Shown: one piece after another, positions 35,848 to 47,500 of the stretch
Layout of the letters: every line of letters begins with the position of its first letter
Numbering within the stretch: the first letter of the stretch is position 1
NCBI RefSeq assembly: GCF_958298935.1
Contig: NC_084927.1
Span: forward strand, 34,476,501 to 34,540,500
DNA from: Phragmites australis
Taxonomy: Eukaryota; Streptophyta; Magnoliopsida; Poales; Poaceae
DNA: 64,000 nucleotides
Direction of reading: 5' to 3'
Notes under the pieces: model-generated
Database searches by the model: none
Seen by the model: the letters and a program-made list of their open reading frames with translations, nothing else
What the model was told of the DNA's origin: nothing
Position numbers and translations under genes: made by a program

Positions 35848-38800
35848 CTAATGCTTGAAGTGCCTAAAACCGGTGAAGACGAGCGACACGCCGTACTTGT
35901 TGCAGCACGCGACGGCGTCGTCGTCCCTGATACTGCCTCCAGGCTGAGCGATGATTCCAATGCCGTTCTGGCACGCCTCCTCAACGGCATCGTTCCAAGC
36001 TGCAAAATTGACAGCCCAGTCACTTGCCAAAACAACAAGAGCCGGATAGAGTGGAGGAAATAAGTTGTGCTGTTTCTTACCGAAGGGGAAGAAGGCGTCG
36101 CTTGCCAATGCAGCTCCCTTGGCCTCATCTCCTGCCTTTCTGAAGGCGATTCTAAGACTTTCTCGTCTGTTTGGCTGGCCACTCCCCATTCCCAACATGC
36201 AGTTGTTCTGCAGCGACAGCATCAAGCGCATCGTTAATAAGTTCAGTGATTTAACAGGTATGTGAGGTTGACAAACTTATGCAGTAGCTGAGAATAATAC
36301 ACAAACCTTGGCTATCACAATGGCATTACTCTTGACATGCTTCGCACAAAGCCAGGCAAATTTGGCATCAGAAAGCTCGTTCTCTTGGGGAGCCCTCTCA
36401 GACCCTGTGGTAAAGGTGATGTCTTCAGGGGTTAGATCATCAGACTCTTGAGCTAACCACCCACCATTAACCTGCCTAAGCGAAAGCATCCCTTTTCCGC
36501 TTCTCTTCGCCTCGAGTATTCTCAGCGTCTTTGACTTCCCTTTGAGAATCTCAAGACCCTTTTCTGTATAGCTGGGTGCAACCACTATCTCATAGAACAT
36601 CCGTGTTTGACCGTCTGTAGGACTCCTGAACTCACGAATTTCCTTCGCAAGGTCCTGAACATATAGCAGCATATAAATAGAAGTGGTCAGTGATAGAAGA
36701 AATTAGTAAGAGAGAGAAAGTGGCAGAGTCCTGAATACCTCATCAATTGTTGTATTGAAAGCAACTATTCCGCCAAATGCACTAACGGGATCTGCCCTTA
36801 CAGCTAATCTGTAAGCTTCAAGAATATCCTGTCGTGAAGCCACTCCACACGGATTTGTGTGCTTCACCACGACACAAGTAGGACTATCAAACTCCGATAC
36901 ACAGTTCCAAGCAGCATCCGCATCCAAGTAGTTGTTATAAGACATTTCCTGTAAAGGAATATTTAGTGTTTAAAGCTCTTCAAGATATGTAGAATATAAA
37001 TTATACTGTATAACAGGATATTCTTAAGAGTAAGAAGCGCATTACAATTAAATTATATGTAACTGTACATGGTTAAAACTTAGAAGTATGCCTTGCAAGT
37101 TATGCTAATTAGGTTCTGTATTAGCCTTCCTGTTATAAATTTCACTAATTCACCAATTGCTTCACTGCTTGAGCAACTGAAGTTAGTAACCGACAATCTT
37201 ACCTTTCCATGATGTTGAATAGCAGTTGCAATGCCACCAGCACCGACTAGAGAAAGGCTCTTGTCAGCATAGAAGGCAGCCTTCTGATGAGGATTTTCAC
37301 CATACCGAAGCATAGACTTCAACTCCAGAGGCACAGTAAAACTTGGGGGGAACGTATCTCCTACAAACAACATAATTTGCTTTATGTTAGATAGTCATAT
37401 AAGCAGTCAAATTCTTCTATCAATTACTGAAGCATTACCTTTGTGGGATTGCTTCCACAACCACTCTGAAACAGCGGAATCATAAGAGGCAACATGCTGG
37501 AAGGCTTTCCATGCCAACATCTTGCGGAACTGCTGATCATCCTGATCTCCTTGAAGGTACTCCAATAGAGCAGGATAATCTTTATGATCCACCACAACAA
37601 GAACATCCTTATGGTTCTGTTAAACAAACGCAGAGGTTCACATGCCAATATCAGCATGACAATATATGATGAATACATGTATGCATAAGTTAAAATCATC
37701 CTGTAAAAGTTGCTAAGAAAATAGTTTCAAAAACCAAAAAATGGCTAGTTACCTTGGCTGCAGCTCTGATCAATGTAGGCCCACCAATATCAATATTTTC
37801 AATCCCATCCTCAAAAGAAACGGCACCAGAGGTGACTTTGTCGTAGAAAGGATACAAATTCACCACAACCACATCAAATGTCCCTGTGCCCCAAAAAGGA
37901 GTTTTTAGTTAATATACACTTACATGGCCAAGAAAGTGAGTAGCAAGATTGAGACCTCATCTTGTAATAATTGTGTATGCAATGTTAAATGGTGGACTAA
38001 TTAGACTCACCTATTCCATGTTCCTTCAGTGCCTTCAAATGATGCTCCTGGTCTCTCCGGGCAAGAATACCACCATGTATACTTGGGTGCAATGTTTTCA
38101 CTCTTCCATCAAGCTGAAATAACCAGACAATATGTGAACATGAACAAAGAATTATGCTCGTTAGTACTAACAACATTTTGTAGGCCTTAGTACCATTTCA
38201 GGAAAATGTGTGATTTCTTCAACTTTTGTTACATTGACTCCTGCTGCTTCCAGGCTGGATGCTGTTCCACCAGTGGAGATGATAGAGTATCTATAAAAAA
38301 AATGTCAATAAGATGCTTCATTGCTGAGTTATCACTTTTTAGTTAAGCACCCATCCTCCTTTTTTACTATACATCATCTACAGGTACCAATTTATTCAAG
38401 ATAGGTCCATATTCTACCAACACCCTTACTGACAAATTCAGAAAACAGGTGACAAAGACAGAATGCTGCTTACCCCAAGCCCTGAAGACCGTTGCCAAGA
38501 TAAGCCAAGTCTGTTTTATCCGACAATGATATCAATACTTGTTTCATTCCTGACACTGTAGGATTTCACCATCAGTTAGTAAACCGGAAGTAATACTACG
38601 CAGTGAGTTAGAAAATAAGGTGGATTAACGAACACGCGCACAATTTTATGGACAGTTAGAACATAGATATTCATAAAAACTACTAATTCCTTACTGAATC
38701 CAATTACTCGGAGATAGTGAAAGTAGCTGTGAGAAGCGTCAAATCTAGCATATTCGAGAAGCGATTAAATGTAAATCATCGCAGTAAAACGAAACATTCT

Positions 38801-39195
38801 CCAGTAATATCATGCAACAATCAATCTTTTGCTCCCACAGTCCTACGACAAAACCAGAGCGAAACATCACATAGAAAATAAGGAAAAGACGCTTACCGCT
38901 CAGCTTGGCCTCGGCCGCTGCCATGGCGGGCCCGGGAGACCGCGCCGCTGCCGCCGACAGGGACGACGCCAGAAACACACGTTCCTGCAAGAAACCAAGC
39001 ACCACGTTCCCTGGTCAGTAAATCCCGATAAGAGAAACGAGTAAAGAAGGAAGGAACTGGCGGTAGGGACGGTGGTGGGAGTACCGGGTGGTGGGGAGCG
39101 GGGGCAAAGCTGTGGCTGCTGCGGAGAGGGGTCGCGCGCAAGCCGGCGGCGAGCTTGGCGGCGGCCGCGGGAGACGAGAGCAGATGGAGCGGCAT
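35848..39195 (-). CDS. PURH: Bifunctional purine biosynthesis protein PurH (AICAR transformylase/IMP cyclohydrolase), 12 exons
   Basis: Exons on the minus strand: 39195-39085, 38984-38897, 38549-38474, 38290-38194, 38113-38011, 37883-37753, 37616-37439, 37360-37203, 36948-36739, 36654-36307, 36207-36081 and 35999-35848. All are GT-AG, with a continuous frame of 592 residues. The enzyme does the last two steps to IMP: formylation of AICAR with 10-formyl-THF, then ring closure. The first ~60 residues (Ala/Ser/Arg-rich, [20 protein letters not shown]) look like a plastid transit peptide. The cyclohydrolase domain follows ([53 protein letters not shown]). The transformylase has [25 protein letters not shown], the catalytic K-H pair in [11 protein letters not shown] (about 343-344), [20 protein letters not shown] and [15 protein letters not shown]. 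An ATG at 38924 ([10 protein letters not shown]) could give a shorter, unprocessed form. The gene looks intact. Confidence 0.96.
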
Positions 39196-39281
39196 CTGTC
39201 GCGGCTTGTTTCTTGGGCGGCGGCGCTTCGAGGGAAAACGAGAGCAAAAAGAAACAACGAGAGGTACAGGAAAGAACGGCT

Positions 39282-39290
39282 GTATTTAAA
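39282..39290 (-). promoter_or_regulatory. TATA-like box of the PurH gene
   Basis: On the gene strand the sequence reads CTTTTAAATACAGCC, about 90 bp upstream of the first ATG, which would place the transcription start near 39255. It is the only AT-rich box in an otherwise GC-rich leader. Confidence 0.45.
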
Positions 39291-39299
39291 AGCGTTTGA

Positions 39300-40572
39300 A
39301 AAAAGTTTTTGTTGTCCACGGTGTTTAAAATCTAACCAAAGTTCTCAAAATTTCGGCGAATCAAAATTTGGCTCTCATTCATAGAATCATAGGTCCCTTC
39401 CTTTGGTGCACTCTCAGTCGTAGTCGCAGTCCCTCGTGCCGCCGTGTCAGGTTTGCGTTGCGCTGCTCGTGCCGGTGTGCGCGACCGGTGGCCCAAGGAA
39501 GATTTGCAATGGTGATGCGCGCGGGCCAACGGGCTGAACGAACATGTTGGGCCACGGCCATCCGTGCGGTGACATCTTTTTCTTTGACAAATATTATATG
39601 TGAGACGCCTGCTTTTTTTAAAAAACAACACGATAAATCTGGGTTGTCAGATCATAATCTAACGGCTCTCGTGCATCTTCAACCTCCAGTTATCTTTACC
39701 CGCCTCCCGCCTCACCGCATCGATGCTTCCTGCCACCGGATCCTCGCCCCCGCCTCCCGCTCTCCTCCACCTGTCTCAGGTGGCACTCCCGCCTGAGGAT
39801 CCATCGCTGCCGCACCCCACGTCCTTCTCCTCCGTTAGACCAATTTACCGCTGCTGACATTCCTCTAAACCTATCGCCCATTAGGAATCTGCCATCGGCA
39901 ACCCAAAGCTCTAATCCTATCGCTAACCCGTCGTCTGATCACGCTCCTTCCTAATCACGTGCCCTTTTTTCTGTCGAGGGCGGAGGACCCGAGATGCGGC
40001 CTGCCGTCGGCTCGGCCTAGTCCGATGCCGCGTGGACCGGAGGAGCGGCAGCAGAGCCGAGAGGGGGAGTGCGCGCGCGGCCGAGGCGGCTCCGGCTGCC
40101 TCCCCGTCGCCGCGGAGGGGAGGAAGCAGAAGAGGATGTGCGCATCGGTTGCCCTCTTGCGCGCGCGGATCTCGTCGTTTCAAGCTACGACACGCGGTGA
40201 GTTGCCTCGTAATGTTTTGCACGCGGCGACGGGGCCAATCTCGCGGCGGCTATTGCACGGAGCCGTGCGCCATTGCCAACGGCCAAAGCAGCCAAGTCGG
40301 CGCCGGTTGGGCATCAGACGGCATGGTGACTGACACCGACGACCGAGCTCTGCGACTTCCGTTCCGTTTGTGCTTTTGCATCTGTCCTGCTCGCCTCTGC
40401 GCGCGCTGCATGCAGCTGGATATCTTCGTGAACAGGCGCGTGATCTGATCTGCCGTTGGCCGTTGCACTCTTTCCACAACCTGTGCTAGGGGTAAAATTA
40501 GAAATAAAATCTTGAAAAGAGTGTAGTGCCAAATATTTGGAAAAAAATAAAGTGATTAAAATGGACAAGTGT
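39300..40572. other. GC-rich intergenic region upstream of PurH
   Basis: Long open frames occur on both strands simply because the sequence is GC-rich. None shows a domain or splice structure. The tail end, before 40573, may be a remnant of the LINE fragment next to it. Confidence 0.4.
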
Positions 40573-40880
40573 TCAGAAACGGAGGTTGCGCCTACCACCC
40601 CATCTCCCTTCAAAAGTTCCCCATGAAGCTATTCACCAAGGCCATGACGAACCGGCTGCAACCTCTTGTTCCCGCCCTTGTGGATGCTGATCAATCAAGT
40701 TTTCTTTGCCGGCGCTGCATTGCTGAAAACTTTGTTTACACAGCTGAGCTCCTTGACTGCTGTCACAAGCGCAAAAAGCTTACCGTCATCCTTAAGCTTG
40801 ATTTTCACAACACGTTTGATTCAATGAACTGGGCCAGTCTCGACGCCATCCTTGCGGCGCGTGGCTTAGACACAAAGTGA
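40573..40880 (+). pseudogene. Fragment of a LINE reverse transcriptase
   Basis: About 100 codons read HPISLQKFPMKLFTKAMTNR, LQPLVPALVDADQSSF, RCIAENFVYTAELLDCCHKR and LTVILKLDFHNTFDSMNWAS. This is the fingers/palm part of an L1-type reverse transcriptase, with the first catalytic Asp in LKLDF. Normal copies read RPISL, SGFLRGRCI and KAFDSVNW, so several positions have decayed. It stops abruptly at 40880 with no YADD motif, endonuclease or poly-A tail that can be tied to it. It is a truncated relic, from a family distinct from the LINE at 22450. Confidence 0.8.
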
Positions 40881-42321
40881 GGGCGGCACAGAAGCGTCAA
40901 AAACCTTTAAAAAAAATCATGGAGACGGGGCATGGTGTGGAACAACATCACACGAATTTTCACATTTCGACACGACCTATAAATGGAGCAATGGAAAAGA
41001 GAAGTTGTTGTTGCACGGGGTGGTCGGTAAATGAAACAACGACCCCCCGTTTGACGGTGCCACAGGTGCGTTAAAATCGTGGAAAAAATTCTTGGAGTTG
41101 GGGAATGCAGCGCCTAAGCGCCACACAAAAATTTCAGACTCTTGCATGCATGATCTCTAGAGGGGGAACGGAAAAGGAGAATTTTCAGCAGTGATGGACG
41201 GCAAATGAAATACCGTCCACCCTTCGACCCCTCGCCGCTCGCGTCCCGAGCACGATCCACGCTGCCATGTCTCTGGCGAAGCGGCCCAGGAGCTCGCTCA
41301 GGTGCGCGACGCCGTCCCTGTCTCCCCGCTCGCGTACGTGCTCCTTCCTGGAACGAACCAGCGCCACCACCACCTCCAACTCCCTCGCGGCGCGCGCGGT
41401 AAGCTCGCTGCCACTGCACCCTCCAGCCTTAGACTATTTTCAGTAAATACTTTAAAATTTTATTTTTATAATACTATTACAGTATCATCTAATATTATTA
41501 TAATATTTTTTATTTTTTCATCTTCAGCCGTTAACATATTTTTTACCTTTCATTACTTTTTATCTCTCCTTAACCAAAGTCATCCTCAGCTACAGTGATA
41601 CAGCCTCTTTTTTTTACTTCGGCAAATTTGCAGTTATCCATTTCCTTTCACAACCCTGCAGAAGGATAGCGACTCCGCTGAAATGCTTTTTCTGACTTTC
41701 CAATCCACATCCACACTCGGCACAATGATTTGCGGGTACTGTAGTATGAGAAAGAGTTTTGGTTGAAGTTCCCCTCTTAGCTCAAGAGCTGATGCGTGCT
41801 CATCTTATGCATGATTTTCATCGTGTCCCCCAATAGATATCATTAATTAAGTAGATAAAACTAGATATAGAAAACGTAAAAAAAACGAAATAGAAAGAAA
41901 AAAAATCAGTTACGACTTACGAAAGGCGTGGTGCAGTTGGACAGTGATTATTAATCGCAATCCAAATATTTTCATAATAACCCCTAGCTTAAATCGGATT
42001 TGCACCTGCGGCCATGGCTTCCGTCCGCCGTCGAGGCCGCACGTGACATGGATTTGCCGGACATCGGCGGCCGGTGGTGCAAGAGGGTCGTCCACTCGCT
42101 CCCTGGCCCTCCTCATGCTCCGCGTCCACCTCCCCTTCTCCGCCCGACCTCCGGAGTTCGAGTAGAGTCCGTTCCCCGACCATGGGTGGTAATCTCTGAC
42201 AATGTACAAGCAACTCATGATTCTATTGTGTACAAGACACTGCACATATCTGCCCCCACTTTTTATTACAACAGAGCCGCCTACCGGGAATCGGAAGCAA
42301 GAAGATGGGAAGAAAAATGTC
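40881..42321. other. Intergenic sequence and HAK 3' flank
   Basis: Nothing coding could be supported. The stretch 41200-41420 is GC-rich with overlapping open frames on both strands. 41440-41600 is AT-rich and may hold a small MITE. The HAK 3' UTR should occupy the last few hundred bases. Confidence 0.4.
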
Positions 42322-45300
42322 TCATATGTAGTAGATCTGCCCGACATTGAGCAGGCTCTCGTGAGGAACGTTGAATATCACGCTGTTCTCCCTGCAGATC
42401 CTCCTCATGAAGGCGTACATGTAATCCACAGCAAGCTTCTTGACGATCCCCGAGTCTCTCCGTGCGCGCACGATGGTGTTCCCGAGGATGTGCACGACGC
42501 CGGCGTCCTTGCACCGGTTCAAGAACTCCAGCTCGTCGCCGACCGTGCTGGCCTGGCCTGAATACCTCAGCAGGCTGTCCCCCCTGAGCGGCGACTGCGC
42601 AGGCACGATTGAGTCCTGCGATGAGTAGCTCAGGTCACCATTTGAGCACATCGTGTTGCAAGATTTTTCAGCCAGGAATGCATTGCTCATTGATCCATCG
42701 GTCCTCTGCTCTGGCACGCTGAACTCATCGGAATCGGAATAGCCATCCATCATGCTCTCGAGCCGGACGAATAACACGATGCAGTCGAAGAGCATCTTCT
42801 CAAAGTCCTCATCTCTCTTGTGGAGGTCTTTGTATCCGTACCTTGCGACACAACGGAACATGTGGAAGTTCTTTGGCCCAATTCTCCTCACAAGGAACCG
42901 CTCGTCCGTCGGGACGGTATAGACTGGAAGATACTTGACGCAGACGAAGACAACCACCGAGTGGATTGCAGGGAGGTTGGTGATGAAGTGGGAGAAGATG
43001 TGCGGGACGCCACTTGCCAGCTCGGTGTACACAAAGCCTATCCCTGGAACCCTGACCAGACCAAGGCTCGGACCAAGGCCAAGAATCCAGGCCATCGACA
43101 CCTTGCTGTGCATCTCAAATTCATACCGCTTCACGGTGCAGAAATGCCACACATACATGATGATGAAGAAGGCTGCTGCGATGACAAGTGGGACCCAACC
43201 GCCTTGGTCGATCTTTAGTATGCAGGCCACGAAGTAGGGAACCTCCACCATCAGTGAGAGCACGATAAAGGTGACGACAAGGATCCAGTGACTCTTCCAC
43301 ACCAGCAGCATTATCGGTACCATGAGGAATGTTGTAACCAGCATAACTATAACCACTGCAGTACCTGTTCATACAATATGAAAGCGGAAATAAGTGTCGT
43401 CTGATGTCATATCATGAAAATTCAGTACCGGCTGTTCTCATTTCAGAATAAGTTTGGTGTTCTGTTAGGTTAGCATTCAATGTCCATATTCTAAGCTTCT
43501 TTTTTTTTTTCAATTGTCTATGCAGCTACTCCAAACTCAGTGGTATATACTGAACTCCTGGAAATCCGGAATATATTTTGCACCATTGGGAGTTCAGAAT
43601 GCATAGCTGCCAATTATGTGCATAGTTGAAATGGATTTGGATGGGCTTTATAAAATTTAGTTCACTATGTAGTACTTGTTTTTTTTTTTTAAAAAAAAGT
43701 GTTGTTTTTCACAGAAATTTAGTCCACCTTTGCTCCATGACATGTCCAAAGAATAAAAATGCACCATCATAATTCATATAAAAAAGGTAAATCTTACCAT
43801 ATGCATTTCCTATCTGGATTTGGTTCTTGAATCCAGCGGTTACAGCAATACAAAGAATCAGAAGGACCCAATTGATGTCAGGGATGTAAATCTGCCCAAT
43901 GAATTTCTTCGAGGTGTGGACTACCTTTACACGGGGAAAACAGCCAAGTGCAAGAGCTTGCTTTATTATTGAGTAGGTTGCAGATATGGTGGCTTGACTT
44001 GCAACAATTGCTGCAGCAGTTGCTATAACAAAGGCTGGCCAATATATGGCATCTGCAATGATCAAACATATCACTGTGAGCACCAAATTACAAACAGCAC
44101 TAGTACTCACTACTCAGTACGCACTATCAATAATGCGTTATGCAATATGCCAATGTGCACCAAACAGACATCATGTGGTGGCACACTGACACCTTTGTCT
44201 TAAGATTAGTGAATAGTATGGTAAGATGTCATAGCTGAGGGGGACCTGGAATGGAGAGATAAAAGACGTCAGCCACATGATTCTTGTGGGAAATTATATA
44301 GGCAGCCTGCCCTGTGTACGCCAGTAGAAGGCATGGGAATACAATCAAGGTGAAAGCAATCTGCAAACAGATATGTTCACTTTAGCGAACATGTAATTAC
44401 ATAAATATATGATTACTCGATATTGAAGACATTTTACCTGAATCGCTAATACAGGAAAATGACAAAGATCAGCAAATAATGCTTCAGTTCCTGAGTCGAA
44501 AAATGCTTAATGTTACAATGTGTTTACTAGAGGTTGATGAAAGGTAAGCTCTGATTCTTAAAGAAAAGTAAGGTGGTCTGACTCTGACCTGTGATGCTAA
44601 GCATGATTCCTCCCAGAGAGGTCCAGATGTCAGAATTCCCTCGCCGTCGGAAAAACCGGTATATATATACTGGGTTGTATGCTTTTAACACGGAGCTATC
44701 ATACTTGTGTAAGTTCACAGCTCCGACACTTCCAATTAGAATGAACCAGAGGAGGACTATTGGTGCAAAGAGCCATCCCACTTTATCTGTGCCATAATGC
44801 TGCATGCTAAATAATCCGATTAAGATGACCACAGCGACAAGTACAACAATATCTGTAAGATGCAGAGGAAAGCAAAGATCAAACAATTTTGCAATATTAA
44901 ATTATGTAAAATATTTTTTATATAATGGAAGTTGTTTCCGGCCTCTACATCGTCACGATGTACGCAGCCCGGTCCTTATTACAATAGCTCCTCATAAAGA
45001 AATTATGTAAAAGATAGATTGGGATTTTGGAATCATTGTAGTAAGACAGAAAAGGAGGCCTGATGCATGATGAGATTGTGATACACAAATCAACAAAAAA
45101 TAGATATGCATGACACTAATTTCCTTCAACCGTTGCAGTAAGAACAAGCTTTTGCTTGCTTACACTATTTTTGAATTGACAATCAAGAAGTTGCAGTACC
45201 CAAGAATTTAAAATAATATAAAATGGAAAAAACATACCGGTACTCATATTCTGATTCTGAACTTTTATTCCACCTGATGCAGAAAGAACTGGAAAAAACA

Positions 45301-46766
45301 CAGAATCATAAACCACATTCCAAAAACCATCACATTTTCTAACAAGAATGTGATGCTTTGTATTGTTACAAAAAAGTGATGATGTGTACCAGATATAGCA
45401 GGAGTAAGGATTCCATCTCCAATTGCTGTACAAGTACCAATGAGAACAAGAATAAGAAGGCTATTTCTCTTATATGCATGTGCCTCTAGCCATCTCTTTA
45501 TCTTTTCTGCAACTGAATTGTCCTCATAAGTTTGCCGACTATATGTTGTCAGTTCCTCATCGGTCCTGTGTTGATTAGGTATGGTGCTGATCTTTGCATG
45601 ACGGCATAATAGGGAATAAAGAGCAAATGTACCGCCTGTAAGAAAGTGCGATAAGTTGTCACCTTACAAAATATGCAAACAAGATGGCAAGTGAAGAAGC
45701 GGTAGAGTTGCTGATCTTTCCAACTCTAATCAACAGTACAATGATCTCAAGTCAAAAGTTTAATCATTGGAAAACTAAAATTTAGCAGGCAGTCTGGCAT
45801 CTACACAGAACAAGATGGCAAAAGTTGTCACAAATCATTGGCACGTATAAATTTCTAATGTATTTAAATCACACGTTTTGGGAAGCACTGCAGTCAGTTT
45901 TCCATCTTTTTTTACCAATCAGATCATAAGAAACGACGTTTTGGTTAGACATTGTGAGGATCAAGTATCTTACCTTGACCATTGTCATTTGCCCTCAGGA
46001 CAACAAAAACATATTTCACAAGTGGAATGAGAGTGAGGGTGTAAATAATCAAGGAAAGAGCTCCAATAACATCCTCATTGTCGTCTACTCCACGAGGAAA
46101 GATATTATAGAACACATACAAAGGCGATGTGCCCAAGTCTCCAAAGACCACCCCAAGGCTCTGAAATGCGAGCCGTAGTAACAAAACTGATGATAACTTC
46201 TGCATGAAAGGAAATAACAGTCAAAAGAAATTCATGACTTAGCAATCTATTTACTAAAATCAGAAACTAGCAATCTTCTTTCCGACCAAAGATTCTTCCG
46301 GTAGTTATTTCATTGAGGGTAAAATGAGCCACAAACTTGCGTAAAACAAATAGGTTCCTTGGTTAGGAAAACGGTAATATCATCACATGACTCAAACCAA
46401 TTTTCTTCAATCGTGCTCTACAAATGGCAAACTACATGTTCATGCAGTAAAAATGTAGAATCCATTTGAACAGGCACATTTGTTCTAGAATCTAGATGTG
46501 CCCAGAGAACAGACTGCACAATGAGATGAACTGTCACATGGACACACTAATCTTACATCTACTGCAAGTATTCTGAAAATATCCAATTCTTGGAAACAAC
46601 AAATTAAAATCGAACATGCGACTAATTGAAGAAAGAAATGTCAGACCTTTTCCCTATACATATTCTTCAGTCTGCCCGCCTCCTCATCCATGGGATGATC
46701 AAGGTTCTGATCCAGCTCCCACATGCTCCCCCTGTTTGTCGCCTCACTCTCTGACAGTGACGCCAT
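42322..46766 (-). CDS. HAK: HAK/KUP/KT potassium transporter, nine exons
   Basis: Exons on the minus strand: 46766-46647, 46199-45974, 45635-45390, 45288-45238, 44852-44589, 44490-44438, 44360-44246, 44052-43798 and 43364-42322. All are GT-AG and the frame is continuous for 790 residues, the normal family length. After a 40-residue cytosolic N-terminus ([15 protein letters not shown]) comes the family signature [16 protein letters not shown] (about 55-70). Further markers are [76 protein letters not shown] and [20 protein letters not shown] in the long cytosolic C-terminus. Some 12 hydrophobic segments are expected. It should carry K+ (H+-coupled) across the plasma membrane or tonoplast. Rice HAK7/HAK10-type clade II proteins look closest, from memory of the family; the exact orthologue is not settled. 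The gene looks intact. Confidence 0.95.
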
Positions 46767-47500
46767 TGATCTCTTTTCCCTTCAGCGACAGTTCCTCGAA
46801 TGGAAACTTGGCATACGAACAAGTATTCAGACTCCACAGCTATTTGATCTCAAACTGAAAATTCAGCCTCGAATCTCGTCACTAGCATCAGCGCGATCAA
46901 TTCTTGCATCAAAGAAAGATTGGAGCAGGCGCCAAGCTTCCAACCGAATCTCCCCAGTAAGCAGCTCTCTGCTCCCAGAAGAATTGCTTCCACCGCTTTG
47001 GTATTCGCAAGAAACGAAAATGGAATCTTTAGTCCAACAGCGAGGCGCCGAGAATCCCAGCAAACTCGTACACAGGACGAAAACACCACACAGAAATGGG
47101 CCACAGATTCCTATAGCCACGAATAATCCCAACCCAAAACCCAACTTTTCCTCCCGGAGACCACCCCGAACTGGCGAAACACAAGAGCTCCGCTAGGAGA
47201 GAACGAGGAGGAGGCAGAAGAGGATTTGAGGTGGAGAGAGCAAAGCAGCACCCAACCGAACGGAGCAAAAGAAGGCAGGAAATACTGCCAGGAGCAGCAG
47301 ATGCCTGGGCACTGCGAGGAGAGCACGCTGGTGGGGCGCCCCACAAATTCGGTCTAGAATTAAATGACCAAAAATTACTGGCTTTGGATATGAATGATTG
47401 CAAGTTTGCAACTACTTACAGACAAGGAGAAGAAGAAGATGAGAGGGAGAGAGCAAAGGAAAAGTTTTGTGCTTCTTGCAGCTTGCTTCTGTCTGGCTGC
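46767..47500 (-). promoter_or_regulatory. 5' leader region of the HAK gene
   Basis: A CT-rich leader on the gene strand (about 47480-47421) ends in a good donor, TCT|GTAAGT (gt at 47419-47418). This suggests a non-coding first exon spliced to the ATG exon. The matching acceptor was not resolved. Overlapping open frames at 46723-47403 are not supported as genes. Confidence 0.4.

Noticed and set aside
39088..39384. Plus-strand frames across the PurH first exon
   Set aside because: They are shadows of the GC-rich minus-strand exon and leader.
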